In this document: positions 1 through 8,902 of the stretch, piece after piece | Position numbering within the stretch: the first letter of the stretch is position 1 | Layout: each line of letters starts with the position of its first letter | Assembly: GCF_009712225.1 (NCBI RefSeq) | Contig: NZ_WASP01000010.1 | Location: 104,668-168,667 of the forward strand | Reading direction: 5' to 3' | Origin: Desulfovibrio sp. | GTDB taxonomy: Bacteria; Desulfobacterota; Desulfovibrionia; Desulfovibrionales; Desulfovibrionaceae | DNA: 64,000 bases | The notes under the pieces: model-generated | What the model was told of the DNA's origin: nothing | The model's database searches: none | Seen by the model: the letters and a program-made list of their open reading frames with translations, nothing else | Translations under genes and position numbers: made by a program

Positions 1-1089
1 ACCGCCGTAAACCCTTATTTCACGTGTATGGGTGCGGTCGTACAGCATGCCCACGCCCAGAAAGAGCGCGCCTGTCACAATGCCATGGTTGATCATCTGC
101 AAAATGGAGCCTTCCACGCCCTTTTGCGTAAGGGCAAAAAGGCCAAGGGTCACGAAGCCCATGTGGCTTACCGAGCTGTAGGCAATGAGCCTTTTGACGT
201 CAGTCTGCGCAAGGCAGACCAGCGCGCCGTACACAATGGCAATGACAGAAAGCACCAGCATCGGTTTGAGCAGCACCCACGCCGCATAGGGAAACAGCGG
301 CAGGGAAAAGCGCAAAAAGCCGTACGCGCCCATTTTGATGAGCACGCCCGCCAGAATTACCGAGGCTGCCGTGGGCGCTTCGGTATGTGCGTCGGGTAGC
401 CACGTATGCACAGGCCACATGGGAACCTTGACCGCAAAGGCCGCAAAAAACGCCCAGAAAAGCAGCAGTTGCAGCCGGGGGTCAAAGGTGTTGCGGGCAA
501 GGACTGCGACATCAAAAGTATGCCCGCCCTTGAGGTACAGCGTAATGATGCCAAGCAGCATGAGCAGGCTGCCCAGCAGGGTGTACAGAAAGAATTTTAC
601 CGTGGCGTAAATGCGGCGCGGCCCGCCCCACACGCCGATAAGCAGAAACATGGGAATGAGCATCGCTTCCCAGAAGATATAGAACAGCATGAGGTCTGTG
701 GCGCAAAATACGCCCACCATGGCGCTTTCAAGCAGCAACAGGCTGATGAAAAATTCCTTGGTCTTGACCTTGATGCTTTTGTACGAAACCGCCACGCCCA
801 TAAGGGTAATAAGGGCCGTCAGCGGCAGAAACAGTACGCTTATGCCGTCCACCCCAAGGGCGTAATTTATGTTCAGGCTCTCGATCCAGGGCTGGTTTTC
901 CACCAGCTGCATCCGCCACAGACTTTTGTCAAAGCGGCTCAGGGCCACAAGGCTGAGGCACAGCTCAAGCAGGCACACGGCAAGCGCGCCAAGCTTGATG
1001 GCCAGCTCGTTACGGCGCGAAACAGCCAGCAGGGAAAGCCCACCCGCCAGAGGCACAATGATGAGCAAGGAAAGAACAGGTACAGACAT
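1..1089 (-). CDS. nuoM: NADH-quinone oxidoreductase subunit M (nuoM), partial
   Basis: Membrane antiporter-like subunit of respiratory complex I, one of the proton-pumping modules of the membrane arm. The reading frame begins with an ATG at 1089 (MSVPVLSLLI) and runs off the left edge, giving 363 residues of a protein usually near 500. The translation contains the family signature segments FWEAMLIPMFLLIG, KVPMWPVHTWLPDAHTEAP and KRLIAYSSVSHMGFV, with the conserved Lys of the VPMWPVHTWLPDAH helix and many hydrophobic helices. It lies 18 bp after the nuoL stop and is the distal gene visible in the nuo operon; nuoN would be expected just outside the window. The 3' end is not visible. Confidence 0.95.
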   Translation of the reverse strand, partial: MSVPVLSLLIIVPLAGGLSLLAVSRRNELAIKLGALAVCLLELCLSLVALSRFDKSLWRMQLVENQPWIESLNINYALGVDGISVLFLPLTALITLMGVAVSYKSIKVKTKEFFISLLLLESAMVGVFCATDLMLFYIFWEAMLIPMFLLIGVWGGPRRIYATVKFFLYTLLGSLLMLLGIITLYLKGGHTFDVAVLARNTFDPRLQLLLFWAFFAAFAVKVPMWPVHTWLPDAHTEAPTAASVILAGVLIKMGAYGFLRFSLPLFPYAAWVLLKPMLVLSVIAIVYGALVCLAQTDVKRLIAYSSVSHMGFVTLGLFALTQKGVEGSILQMINHGIVTGALFLGVGMLYDRTHTREIRVYGG

Positions 1090-1107
1090 GCGATCTCCCC
1101 GCCGTGG

Positions 1108-3036
1108 TTAGGAAAAAATGCCCAGTTGCAGCGCCAGCAGCAGCGCGGTAACGCCGCCAGCCAGCCATGTCAGATAGTGCGCCACCTGCCCGTCCTGAAG
1201 CCTGCGCAGGCTTGTGGAGAGTCTGCCGATGGCGCGCGGCACGCCGTTGACCACGCCTTCTATGCCGCGCGTGTCCACCACGCCCAGCAGCACCTTGTCT
1301 GCCAGCCACAGCGCGGGGCGCACCAGACAGGCCACATAGATTTCGTCCACCCAGTACTTGCGCGAAAACAGGCGGTACAGGCCCGAAAAGGCGCTGGCCA
1401 CCCTGCCCGGCAGTTCCGGCCTGCGGCAGTACATAAACCATGCAAGGCTGATGCCCGCCACACCCGCAGCCACAGAAACCGCCATGAGCCCAAGCTCTCC
1501 AGCCTCAGAAACATGCATATGCGGGTGCCCCGTAACCGGCGCGAGAAACTCTGCCCAGTGGTTGGAACCGCCCAGCACATGCGGAATGCCCAGCCAGCCA
1601 GAGGCCACAGCCCCCACGGCCAGAACCAGCAGGGGAACAGTGACCACAAGCGGCGATTCATGCAGATGATCGCGCTGGTGATGCGTACCCCGAAACTCGC
1701 CCGTGAACACACTGAAATACAGACGGAAGGAATAAAAAGCCGTCATGAATGCCACCAGCACGCCTACGCCCCAGGCCAGATAGCCCGTGAACGTCCCGGC
1801 GTTGAAGGCCATAAGCAGAATTTCATCCTTGCTGAAAAACCCTGCCAGCCCCGGCACACCCGCAATGGAGAGTGAGGCCAGCAAAAAGGTTGCGTTGGTC
1901 ACGGGCATGTATTTGCCAAGGCCGCCCATGGAACGCATGTCCTGCTCGTGGTGCATGCCCAGAATCACCGAGCCACAGCCCAGGAACAGCAAGGCCTTGA
2001 AAAAAGCGTGGGTAAACAGGTGGAACACGCCCGCCCCGTAAGCACCCACGCCGCAGGCAATAAACATGTAGGCCAGCTGGCTGATGGTGGAATAGGCCAC
2101 CACCCTTTTGATGTCTGTCTGGGTAAGGGCGATGGTGGCGGCAAACAGGGTTGTTACCGCGCCCACCACGGTAATTACCGCCAGAGCTGTGGATGAGAGG
2201 GCAAACAGGGCATTGCAGCGCGCCAGCATAAACACACCCGCCGTAACCATTGTGGCCGCGTGGATGAGCGCGCTCACCGGGGTGGGGCCTTCCATGGCAT
2301 CGGGCAGCCACACATGCAGGGGCAGCTGGGCAGACTTGCCCACCGCGCCGCAGAACAGCAGCAGACAGATGAGCGTGGGAGCGCTGACCGTATAGCCGCA
2401 CAGGGTGAAGCTCATGCCCTCAAGCACGGTTGCCTGGGGCAAAACGTCCGCATAGTGCAGGCTGCCAAAGATGGTGAAGATGCAAAACAGGCCCAGCAAA
2501 AAGCCAAAGTCGCCAAACCTGTTGACGATAAAGGCCTTTTTGCCAGCGTCAGAGGCAGAATCCTTTTCATAGTAAAAACCGATGAGCAGGTAGGACGAAA
2601 GGCCCACAGCCTCCCAGCCAAAGAAGAGCTGCAAAAAGTTGTTGCCCATGACAAGCATGAGCATGGAAAAGGAAAACAGGCCAAGATAGGCAAAAAAGCG
2701 GTAGTAGCCTTTTTCACCCCGCATGTAGCCCACGGAATAAATGTGTACCAGGGTGCTCACGCTGGTAACCACCACCAGCATCACCGCCGTGAGCTGATCT
2801 ACCAGAAAGCCAAAGGTCACGCGCAGGTTGCCAGAGGCTATCCATGTGTGGATATCGGAGTTGACCACAGTGCCGCCCAGCACATCGCGCAGGGCCATCA
2901 GGGCGCAGACCAGCGACGTGGCGATACCCGCAATGGGCAGCCAGTGCGCTCGTTCGCCCCAGTAGCGGCCACAGATCAGGGTAAGCACAAAGGCCAGCAG
3001 GGGGCAAAAGGGAATAAGCAGCAAATATATTGGCAT
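1108..3036 (-). CDS. nuoL: NADH-quinone oxidoreductase subunit L (nuoL)
   Basis: Largest antiporter-like membrane subunit of complex I, 642 aa from the chosen start. I place the start at the ATG at 3036 (MPIYLLLIPFCPLLAF): it has a GGGGG ribosome binding site directly upstream and follows the nuoK stop by one base. A longer reading from 3066 would run into nuoK. Motifs include FFGWEAVGLSSYLLIGFYYE, LPLHVWLPDAMEGPTPVSAL, KRVVAYSTISQLAYM and HLFTHAFFKALLFLGCGSVI. The C-terminal part contains the long lateral-helix region and an extra transmembrane helix typical of NuoL. It is cotranscribed with nuoK upstream and nuoM downstream. Confidence 0.96.
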   Translation of the reverse strand: MPIYLLLIPFCPLLAFVLTLICGRYWGERAHWLPIAGIATSLVCALMALRDVLGGTVVNSDIHTWIASGNLRVTFGFLVDQLTAVMLVVVTSVSTLVHIYSVGYMRGEKGYYRFFAYLGLFSFSMLMLVMGNNFLQLFFGWEAVGLSSYLLIGFYYEKDSASDAGKKAFIVNRFGDFGFLLGLFCIFTIFGSLHYADVLPQATVLEGMSFTLCGYTVSAPTLICLLLFCGAVGKSAQLPLHVWLPDAMEGPTPVSALIHAATMVTAGVFMLARCNALFALSSTALAVITVVGAVTTLFAATIALTQTDIKRVVAYSTISQLAYMFIACGVGAYGAGVFHLFTHAFFKALLFLGCGSVILGMHHEQDMRSMGGLGKYMPVTNATFLLASLSIAGVPGLAGFFSKDEILLMAFNAGTFTGYLAWGVGVLVAFMTAFYSFRLYFSVFTGEFRGTHHQRDHLHESPLVVTVPLLVLAVGAVASGWLGIPHVLGGSNHWAEFLAPVTGHPHMHVSEAGELGLMAVSVAAGVAGISLAWFMYCRRPELPGRVASAFSGLYRLFSRKYWVDEIYVACLVRPALWLADKVLLGVVDTRGIEGVVNGVPRAIGRLSTSLRRLQDGQVAHYLTWLAGGVTALLLALQLGIFS

Positions 3037-3037
3037 G

Positions 3038-3340
3038 TTACCCCCGCATGATGGTGATGTGTTCACTACGCACGCTTCTGCGGCTGCGGAACAGGCAGAT
3101 CACAATGCCCAGCCCCACGGCTGCCTCGCAGGCGGCCACGGTAATGATGAACACGGTAAAAGCCTGCCCGCGCAGTGCGTCCATAAAATAGCTCATGGCA
3201 ACCAGATTGAGGTTCACGCCATTGAGCATCAGCTCGAGCGAAAGCAGCATGACAATAACATTGCGACGCGTGAGAAACCCGGCCACGCCTATGCAAAACA
3301 GCACCGTTGCCAGCGCCATGTACCACGAAAGGGGAATCAC
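3038..3340 (-). CDS. nuoK: NADH-quinone oxidoreductase subunit K (nuoK)
   Basis: Small three-helix membrane subunit of complex I (100 aa, the usual length). Both conserved membrane glutamates are present, in LSLELMLNGVNL and in ACEAAVGLGI; these belong to the proton path between the quinone module and the antiporter-like subunits. The start ATG overlaps the nuoJ stop by four bases (ATGA), so the two genes are probably translationally coupled, and the stop is one base before the nuoL start. Nothing unusual is seen in the sequence. Confidence 0.96.
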   Translation of the reverse strand: MIPLSWYMALATVLFCIGVAGFLTRRNVIVMLLSLELMLNGVNLNLVAMSYFMDALRGQAFTVFIITVAACEAAVGLGIVICLFRSRRSVRSEHITIMRG

Positions 3341-3927
3341 GCCGCGCCTCCTTGGTCTTTATTGCCGCACGCGCATGTGCCGCCCTCGCCCGCCTGAGTC
3401 TGAATCTCGGCATCTGTGGCAGAAGGTTGTTTGCGCGCAAGGGTCAGGGCCGCCACCAGCGCTATGAGCAGCAGCACGCCCGCAATTTCAAGCGAGAGAA
3501 AATGGTGGGTAAACAGCTCGCGGCTCAGGGCTCTGGTGTGTGTTACCTCGCGCAACGTTTCCAGCGGCCACGGTCCCTTGCCACCCGGCACAAAACCAGC
3601 CACGCCCCACAGCATGCCGCCGCACAGGGCAGCAGCCAGCGCGTAGCCCACAATGGGTTTTGGCGTAAGGGCTGGCAGGCGCAGTTCTTTTTGCAGGTTC
3701 ACCAAAAAGAGCACAAAGAGGTACATGACCAGAATGGCCCCGGCGTAAACGATAATCTGTATGGCAGCCAGAAATTCAGCCTGCAGGGTCAGGTACACTG
3801 CCGCCATGTGGAAAAAGAGCACCAGCACAAGCAACACGCAGTGGATGGGATTGCGCAGAGTTATGGCCAGCACACCGCACACCGTTATGACAAAGGCGCA
3901 GTAGAGAAAAAATATTTCACCAAACAC
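3337..3927 (-). CDS. nuoJ: NADH-quinone oxidoreductase subunit J (nuoJ)
   Basis: Membrane subunit of complex I, 196 aa. The five-helix pattern and the family segment AAIQIIVYAGAILVMYLFVL (third helix, involved in the coupling element) identify it. The C-terminal tail after about residue 168 is hydrophilic, low in complexity and ends in a Cys/Gly-rich stretch (GEGGTCACGNKDQGGAA), which is longer than in many NuoJ proteins. It overlaps nuoK by four bases. About 110 bp separate it from nuoI upstream and contain no recognisable gene or terminator. Confidence 0.95.
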   Translation of the reverse strand: MFGEIFFLYCAFVITVCGVLAITLRNPIHCVLLVLVLFFHMAAVYLTLQAEFLAAIQIIVYAGAILVMYLFVLFLVNLQKELRLPALTPKPIVGYALAAALCGGMLWGVAGFVPGGKGPWPLETLREVTHTRALSRELFTHHFLSLEIAGVLLLIALVAALTLARKQPSATDAEIQTQAGEGGTCACGNKDQGGAA

Positions 3928-4038
3928 GGTTCCACCTCCGCAGTGGACTTGCGCTCCGTTCCAGAATGCCTCTGTGTCGAGGCCAAGCTTCCATCTGGCC
4001 CGCCTTTGCGCTTGGGTATGCCACGTTCAAAAGCCAGC

Positions 4039-4716
4039 TCATGCCTCTGCCCCGCCCTGCCCCGATGTGGGGCTTTTCTGATTCTGGGGGCTTTCTGCAT
4101 TTTTTTGCACGGTACGGTGGTTTACACCCACCCACTGCTCGGTTCCGTTCCATTCCGAATCCACAGGCACGCGCTTGGCATGGGCAAGCATGCCTTCGGG
4201 CATATTGCGGGGACGGCACAGGGGGTTCACGTAACCTGCCATGTCACCCTTTTGGGCAGCAAAGTCGTCCCAGTTATCCAGCAGGGCCTGCTTGTCAAAC
4301 CTGAAGGCGGCGCGACCATTGGCGGCGTAGGCATAGACCTCTGTAAGCACGATGGCGTTTACCGGGCAGACTTCGGCACAGTAGCCGCAAAAAATGCAGC
4401 GTAAGGCGTCAATATTGTAGGCATCTACCACGCGGCTGTTATCTGCGGCGCGGCTCCAGCGAATGCGTATGCAGTGCGAGGGGCACACGCGCGCACAACG
4501 CATGCAGGCCACGCAACGGCTTTCACCGGTTTCGGCATCGCGCACCAAGGCATGCCGCCCGCGAAAGCCAGCGGCAACCACCGGTTTTTCTTCCGGGTAC
4601 TGACGCGTGATGGGTTTGTTGAACATGCGCCGCAAGGTCAGAGCCATGCCCTGGGCTATTTCTGTCTGCAACAGGGTTTGCAGCCAGTTGCGAGGCGCTT
4701 TGTACTGAATCTGCAT
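4039..4716 (-). CDS. nuoI: NADH-quinone oxidoreductase subunit I (nuoI), 2x[4Fe-4S] ferredoxin
   Basis: Peripheral-arm subunit carrying two [4Fe-4S] clusters (N6a and N6b) that pass electrons to NuoB. The two motifs are CVACMRCARVCP and CIFCGYCAEVCP. Two adjacent ATG codons at 4719 and 4716 are possible starts; a GAGGAG site sits 4 bases from the first and 7 from the second, so I chose 4716 (225 aa). Reading further upstream to 4755 would enter the palindromic element. The protein is longer than the common 160-180 aa because of a C-terminal extension of about 50 residues ending in a Gln/Ser/Gly-rich tail. It is separated from nuoH by the inverted-repeat element at 4741-4888. Confidence 0.94.
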   Translation of the reverse strand: MQIQYKAPRNWLQTLLQTEIAQGMALTLRRMFNKPITRQYPEEKPVVAAGFRGRHALVRDAETGESRCVACMRCARVCPSHCIRIRWSRAADNSRVVDAYNIDALRCIFCGYCAEVCPVNAIVLTEVYAYAANGRAAFRFDKQALLDNWDDFAAQKGDMAGYVNPLCRPRNMPEGMLAHAKRVPVDSEWNGTEQWVGVNHRTVQKNAESPQNQKSPTSGQGGAEA

Positions 4717-4740
4717 CATTGCTCTCCTCATCAAGGGCCT

Positions 4741-4888
4741 AGGGCCTGTTAACACTATGAGAAATTTTGTTCCCTACCAGGAAAGGAGCCTTTTTATGAA
4801 GAGAGTGTACTCTTCCGGTACTCGACCGGAATAAAAAGGCTTCCTGACGCAGGCAGAGGGGAAAGGAGCCATAGTATTAACAGGCCCT
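4741..4888. mobile_element. 148-bp palindromic MITE-like element in the nuo operon
   Basis: The outer arms agggcctgttaacactatg (4741-4759) and catagtattaacaggccct (4870-4888) are reverse complements apart from one mismatch. Inside lies a perfect 11-bp second pair, agcctttttat (4787-4797) with ataaaaaggct (4831-4841). Within that pair are two adjacent hairpins, GAAGAG/CTCTTC at 4798-4815 and CCGGT/ACCGG at 4815-4829. If the repeat begins at GGGCC, TA flanks both ends, as a TA target duplication would give. There is no coding capacity. The right arm contains the nuoH stop codon (TAG, 4889-4887). It could be a miniature inverted-repeat transposable element or a REP/BIME-like structured repeat; no second copy is obvious in this window. 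Confidence 0.65.
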
Positions 4889-5855
4889 AACCCAGCAGGG
4901 CCTTGCCAAGGGCTGTGATAACAATATTGAAGAGCGCCAGGGGGATCAGCACCTTCCAGCCGAGAGCCATAAGCTGGTCGTAACGGTAGCGGGGCAAGGT
5001 CGCCCGCACCCAGAAAAAGAAGAACATGACCCCGTAAACCTTGAGCACCAGCCAGAACGGCGGGAAAAAGCCCACCTCGACCGGGCCGCGCCAGCCGCCC
5101 AGAAAACACACCACGCCCACCGTGGCCATCACAAACATGGAGGTGTATTCGGCCATGAAAAACAGGGCGTAGCGCATGCCGCTGTATTCCGTGCAATAGC
5201 CGGAAACAAGCTCGCTCTCCGCTTCGGGCAGGTCAAAGGGAACACGGTTGGTTTCTGCCAGCATGGCCACGCAAAAAATGAAAAAGCCAATGCACTGTCG
5301 AAAGGCGAACATGCCAAAAAATGACTGCCCCTGCGCCGCCACAATGTCGCCCAGATTGAGCGAACCAGAGAGCAGCATCACGCCCACAAGGCTCAGACCC
5401 ATGGCAATTTCGTAGCTGATAACCTGAGCCGAAGCGCGCAGCCCGCCAAGAAAGCTGAATTTCGAGTTGGAGGCCCAGCCCGCCAGCACCACGCCGTAGC
5501 CGCCAAGAGAACTCATGGCAAAAACAAAGAGCAGGCCGATATTGATGTTGGAGAGCGCCCAGCCCTCTGCCCACGGCAGGATTGCCAGCGAGGCAAAGGC
5601 GGGCACAAGGCAGATGATGGGGGCCAGCATGAAAATGGGCTTGTCTGCCGCAGAAGGAATGATGTCTTCCTTGAAAAAGCTCTTGATGCCGTCTGCGATG
5701 GGTTGCAGCAAACCAAGCCAGCCCACCCGGGTTGGCCCCATGCGCATTTGCATATGACCGATGACCTTGCGCTCAAAGTATGTGGCGTAGGCCACATGCA
5801 GCAGCACAATCACCAGAAGCACGACAAGTTGCAGCACAATTACCAGAACATTCAT
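4887..5855 (-). CDS. nuoH: NADH-quinone oxidoreductase subunit H (nuoH)
   Basis: Membrane subunit at the junction with the peripheral arm, forming much of the quinone entry chamber; 322 aa, normal length. Diagnostic stretches are [59 protein letters not shown] and [12 protein letters not shown], which carry the conserved charged residues of the proton and quinone path. Start ATG at 5855 has a GGGA site five bases upstream. Its TAG stop lies within the terminal repeat of the adjoining palindromic element, so that element abuts the gene exactly without truncating recognisable NuoH sequence. Confidence 0.96.
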   Translation of the reverse strand: MNVLVIVLQLVVLLVIVLLHVAYATYFERKVIGHMQMRMGPTRVGWLGLLQPIADGIKSFFKEDIIPSAADKPIFMLAPIICLVPAFASLAILPWAEGWALSNINIGLLFVFAMSSLGGYGVVLAGWASNSKFSFLGGLRASAQVISYEIAMGLSLVGVMLLSGSLNLGDIVAAQGQSFFGMFAFRQCIGFFIFCVAMLAETNRVPFDLPEAESELVSGYCTEYSGMRYALFFMAEYTSMFVMATVGVVCFLGGWRGPVEVGFFPPFWLVLKVYGVMFFFFWVRATLPRYRYDQLMALGWKVLIPLALFNIVITALGKALLG

Positions 5856-5925
5856 GGTTTCCCTGCCAGATTTATTGTAGCCGTAAACCCGTTATTATCC
5901 TTGGCCGTTTCATTGCTGAAAGGCC

Positions 5926-7236
5926 CTAGCGGTCTGATTCTCCCAGCACCACGTCCATGCTGCCGATATTGGCGATGAGGTCGGCGATCAGCCCGCCGGG
6001 GGCGATGCTGGCCAGCGCTCCAATGTGGATGAATGACGGCCCGCGCACGTGCATGCGGTAGGGCCTGCTGCTGCCGTCGCTTACAAAGTAGAAGCCAAGC
6101 TCACCCTTGGGAGCCTCGGTGGCCACATACACATCGCCGGGCATATAGATGTTGTTGCCGTGTATGACCTGCCGCAGGCTGCCGCCCGCAAGCGCGGTTT
6201 CGGGCTGGCTGCGCCACTCCCTGTAGGGCATGAGCAGGTCGGGGGCATCGGCGGCAAGCGTTGCGCCGGGGGGCAGATTGTCCACACACTGCTGCAAGAT
6301 ACGCACAGACTGGCGCATTTCTTCCATGCGGCAGCGGTACCGCGCGTAAATGTCACCGTCGCTGCCCAGAGGAACTTCAAAATCCACCAGATCATAGGCA
6401 TCATAAGGTTCGTGCTTGCGCACGTCGTAATCCACGCCCGAACCGCGCAGGCAGGCCCCGGTAAGGCCCAGCGCCAGCGCTTCATCGCCGCTCAGAACGC
6501 CCACGCCCACAGTACGCTGCAACCAGATGCGGTTGGTGTCGAGCAGGGTTTCGTATTCTTCAATGCGCTTGGGAAAGATGTGCAAAAAGTCCTGCAAACC
6601 ACCCATGAAGCGGCCGGTCACGTCCTGCCGCACGCCGCCGATACGCGGGTAGGTCAGGGTGAGGCGCGCGCCGCACAGGTCTTCAAACAGGTCGAGCAGC
6701 ATTTCGCGCTCGCGGAAGCAGTACAGAAAAACCGTCATGGCCCCGATGTCGAGCGCATGGGTGGCAAGCCAGAGCAGATGCGAGCACAGGCGCGACATTT
6801 CGCAGGCGATGGTGCGGATGTAACGGGCGCGCATCGGCGCTTCGACGCCCAGCAGTTTTTCTACCGCCAGGCAGTAGCCCGTGTTGTTGGACATGGCGGC
6901 GATATAGTCGAGCCGGTCTGTGAGGGTGAGGGCCTGCGCGTAGGTGAAGGTTTCCGCCATTTTTTCAAAGCCACGATGCAGATACCCCACCTGTGGGTCG
7001 CAGCTAAGAATGGTTTCGCCCTCAAGCTCAAGGTCAAGGCGCAGCACGCCGTGCGTGGCGGGGTGTTGCGGCCCAAGGCGCAGGCTGGTGCGGTCTTCGT
7101 CGCCTTCGTCAAAGCAGTCGAAGTCATCCTCGCCTTCCGGAGCGTTGCCGCCCAGCAGCTCCTGCATGCTCTGCCGCCCCACGGGCTGGCCGTGGCGCAC
7201 AGGGCATTCAATACTCTCTTTGCGAATTTCGCTCAT
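5926..7236 (-). CDS. nuoD: NADH-quinone oxidoreductase subunit D (nuoD)
   Basis: 49-kDa-type subunit of complex I, related to the large subunit of NiFe hydrogenases, forming the quinone site with NuoB. I start it at the ATG at 7236 ([12 protein letters not shown]), which overlaps the nuoC stop as ATGA; 436 aa result. Family segments: RLGPQHPATHGVLRLDLELE, VGYLHRGFEKMAE, LTLTDRLDYIAAMSNN and GDVYVATEAPKGELGFYFVS. About 50 residues precede the conserved HPATHGV core and include an acidic stretch (EGEDDFDCFDEGDEDR), which looks lineage specific. nuoC and nuoD are separate genes here rather than fused. Confidence 0.96.
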   Translation of the reverse strand: MSEIRKESIECPVRHGQPVGRQSMQELLGGNAPEGEDDFDCFDEGDEDRTSLRLGPQHPATHGVLRLDLELEGETILSCDPQVGYLHRGFEKMAETFTYAQALTLTDRLDYIAAMSNNTGYCLAVEKLLGVEAPMRARYIRTIACEMSRLCSHLLWLATHALDIGAMTVFLYCFREREMLLDLFEDLCGARLTLTYPRIGGVRQDVTGRFMGGLQDFLHIFPKRIEEYETLLDTNRIWLQRTVGVGVLSGDEALALGLTGACLRGSGVDYDVRKHEPYDAYDLVDFEVPLGSDGDIYARYRCRMEEMRQSVRILQQCVDNLPPGATLAADAPDLLMPYREWRSQPETALAGGSLRQVIHGNNIYMPGDVYVATEAPKGELGFYFVSDGSSRPYRMHVRGPSFIHIGALASIAPGGLIADLIANIGSMDVVLGESDR

Positions 7237-7790
7237 GCCTCGTCTCCTCCCTGCCAGCTCAGGGCGTCGGCCTCTTTGGCGCGCTCCCGCAGCTCGGTCA
7301 GGCCCGACCACTCTGGCACGCCACGCAGGGGAATGCGCACGGGGTAGGTTTTGCGCAGCGGGTGGCCCTGCCAGTCATCAGGCAGTAAAATGCGGCGCAG
7401 GTCGGGGTGCCCCTTGAAATGTATGCCCATGAGGTCAAAAACCTCGCGCTCAAGCCAGTTTGCCACGGGCCACAGCGGCACGGCAGAATCAATGCCCGCC
7501 TCGGGGTCTTCCAGCTGGGCGCGCAGGCGCAGGGCCACGCGCTGCGTGACCGAGTACAGGTTGTACACAACCTCGAAAGCACCAAGGCCCTGTTCGTGAC
7601 GACGGCTGTTGTCCACCCCGCAGAGCGAGCGCAGGTGCATTAGGCCAAGCTGCTGCCTGGCGTACACGAGCACATCAAGAATGCGCTCGTGGCGCAGCAG
7701 CACGGCCACCTGTCCTCGGTGCTCCCTGATGTCGAGCACTTCCCGAGGAAAAGCCTCACGCAGCAAACGCGCTATCTCCAGGGACTCCAT
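7233..7790 (-). CDS. nuoC: NADH-quinone oxidoreductase subunit C (nuoC)
   Basis: 30-kDa-type peripheral subunit, 185 aa. The signature region [20 protein letters not shown] followed by [19 protein letters not shown] is clear and is the PROSITE-type pattern of the family. The start at 7790 overlaps the end of nuoB by 19 bases and the stop overlaps nuoD by four, so nuoB-C-D are probably translationally coupled. No domain fusion is present. Confidence 0.95.
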   Translation of the reverse strand: MESLEIARLLREAFPREVLDIREHRGQVAVLLRHERILDVLVYARQQLGLMHLRSLCGVDNSRRHEQGLGAFEVVYNLYSVTQRVALRLRAQLEDPEAGIDSAVPLWPVANWLEREVFDLMGIHFKGHPDLRRILLPDDWQGHPLRKTYPVRIPLRGVPEWSGLTELRERAKEADALSWQGGDEA

Positions 7791-8314
7791 CGAAATTGCT
7801 CCTTGTTAATTTTCTCCTGCAACTTGATAAAGCCGTCAAAAAGCGCCTCTGGTCGCGGGGGACAGCCCGGCACGTACACGTCAACCGGTACAATCTGGTC
7901 CACACCCTGGGTTACGGCATACGACTGAAAAAGCCCGCCGCTGCAAGCACAACTGCCCATGGCAAGCACATAGCGCGGCTCGGGCATCTGGTCGTACACC
8001 CTGCGCAGCACCGGAGCCATTTTTTTGCTCAGGGTTCCGGCCACCACCATGCAGTCGGCCTGCCTTGGGCTGGCGCGAAAGATAATGCCAAAACGGTCAA
8101 GATCGTGGGTGGATGCGCCAGTGGCCATCATTTCGATGGCGCAGCAGGCAAGGCCAAAGGTTACCGGCCAGATGGAACCGCGCCGCCCCCAGTTGACCAG
8201 GGAGTTGAGCGGCCCAAGCACTGCATTGGCACCGGGAAAAAACCGCAGGCCGTCCTTGTGCACCACAAGGGGCTGGCCGTCGTGCGCTGCGGGGCGCGTA
8301 ACTACTTCACCCAT
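7772..8314 (-). CDS. nuoB: NADH-quinone oxidoreductase subunit B (nuoB)
   Basis: Peripheral subunit that binds cluster N2, the last [4Fe-4S] centre before quinone; 180 aa. The ligands are visible in [10 protein letters not shown] (the tandem Cys pair), [10 protein letters not shown] and [14 protein letters not shown]. The start ATG at 8314 lies inside the 3' end of nuoA (13-base overlap) and the stop overlaps nuoC. With NuoD and NuoI it makes up the peripheral arm of the core in this operon; no NuoE, F or G gene is present in the window. Confidence 0.96.
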   Translation of the reverse strand: MGEVVTRPAAHDGQPLVVHKDGLRFFPGANAVLGPLNSLVNWGRRGSIWPVTFGLACCAIEMMATGASTHDLDRFGIIFRASPRQADCMVVAGTLSKKMAPVLRRVYDQMPEPRYVLAMGSCACSGGLFQSYAVTQGVDQIVPVDVYVPGCPPRPEALFDGFIKLQEKINKEQFRWSPWR

Positions 8315-8676
8315 TCGAAGGCCCCCTTCTTCCAGGCATAGGCATAGGCCAGTATGAGCAGGGTCATGAAGGTCAGCATTTCTACCAGCCCAAGGCTGCC
8401 CAGGCGTACAAATTCCACGGCCCAGGTGTAGAGATAGATGGCTTCCACATCGATAATGACAAAGAGAATGGCAACGTAATAAAACTTGATGGAAAAGCGC
8501 GTGCGGGGCGCTGCGGTTGGCTCGTTGCCGGATTCATAAGGCATGAGCTTTTCGCGATAGGGCCGACGCATGCGGAAAAACCGTCCGAAAAAGAGCGTGA
8601 GCACGCCAAACAGCAGCGCAATTATCAGCAGCAGCAAAATGGCAAGATACTCTTCTCCGGCAACCGTGCGCACCAT
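8302..8676 (-). CDS. nuoA: NADH-quinone oxidoreductase subunit A (nuoA)
   Basis: First gene of the complex I operon, a three-helix membrane subunit of 124 aa. I start it at ATG 8676 ([19 protein letters not shown]), where AAGGTGG lies six bases upstream; reading on to 8850 would add about 58 residues of non-conserved sequence. Family features are [20 protein letters not shown] and [18 protein letters not shown], with the acidic residues of the third region. It overlaps nuoB by 13 bases. The upstream leader carries two strong hairpins. Confidence 0.95.
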   Translation of the reverse strand: MVRTVAGEEYLAILLLLIIALLFGVLTLFFGRFFRMRRPYREKLMPYESGNEPTAAPRTRFSIKFYYVAILFVIIDVEAIYLYTWAVEFVRLGSLGLVEMLTFMTLLILAYAYAWKKGAFEWVK

Positions 8677-8902
8677 AAAAGCCACCTTGTTGAATGCCCT
8701 GGCAATCACCGCAGGGCGATTGTAGCAGGTCGGCACCGCCCTTCCCGCTGTACGGCGGGAAGCCACATGGCGGAATGCACCCTGCTTACGGCTATTTCTT
8801 TCCTGCCCCGGGCCAGAGCCCTCTATGGCTCCGGCCCGGACAGGCAACATCCGCTAACAGTCTGGCTCAAGGCCAACCGCAGGCCTTGCTGCCAGCCAGC
8901 AC
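8677..8902 (-). promoter_or_regulatory. Intergenic leader of nuoA with two strong hairpins
   Basis: This 226-bp gap separates the iron-sulfur subunit gene from nuoA. Two stem-loops are visible: one with 13-nt arms at 8808-8820 and 8827-8839 (one mismatch), and one with perfect 8-bp arms at 8741-8748 and 8755-8762. Neither has a T run on the minus strand, so they are not textbook intrinsic terminators; they may mark the end of the upstream transcript or structure the nuo leader. I found no convincing -35/-10 pair. Confidence 0.4.

Noticed and set aside
406..1875. Long plus-strand reading frame of 489 codons opposite nuoM/nuoL
   Set aside because: It is antisense to conserved nuo genes, rich in His/Gln/Arg as expected for a shadow frame in high-G+C DNA, and has no family resemblance.
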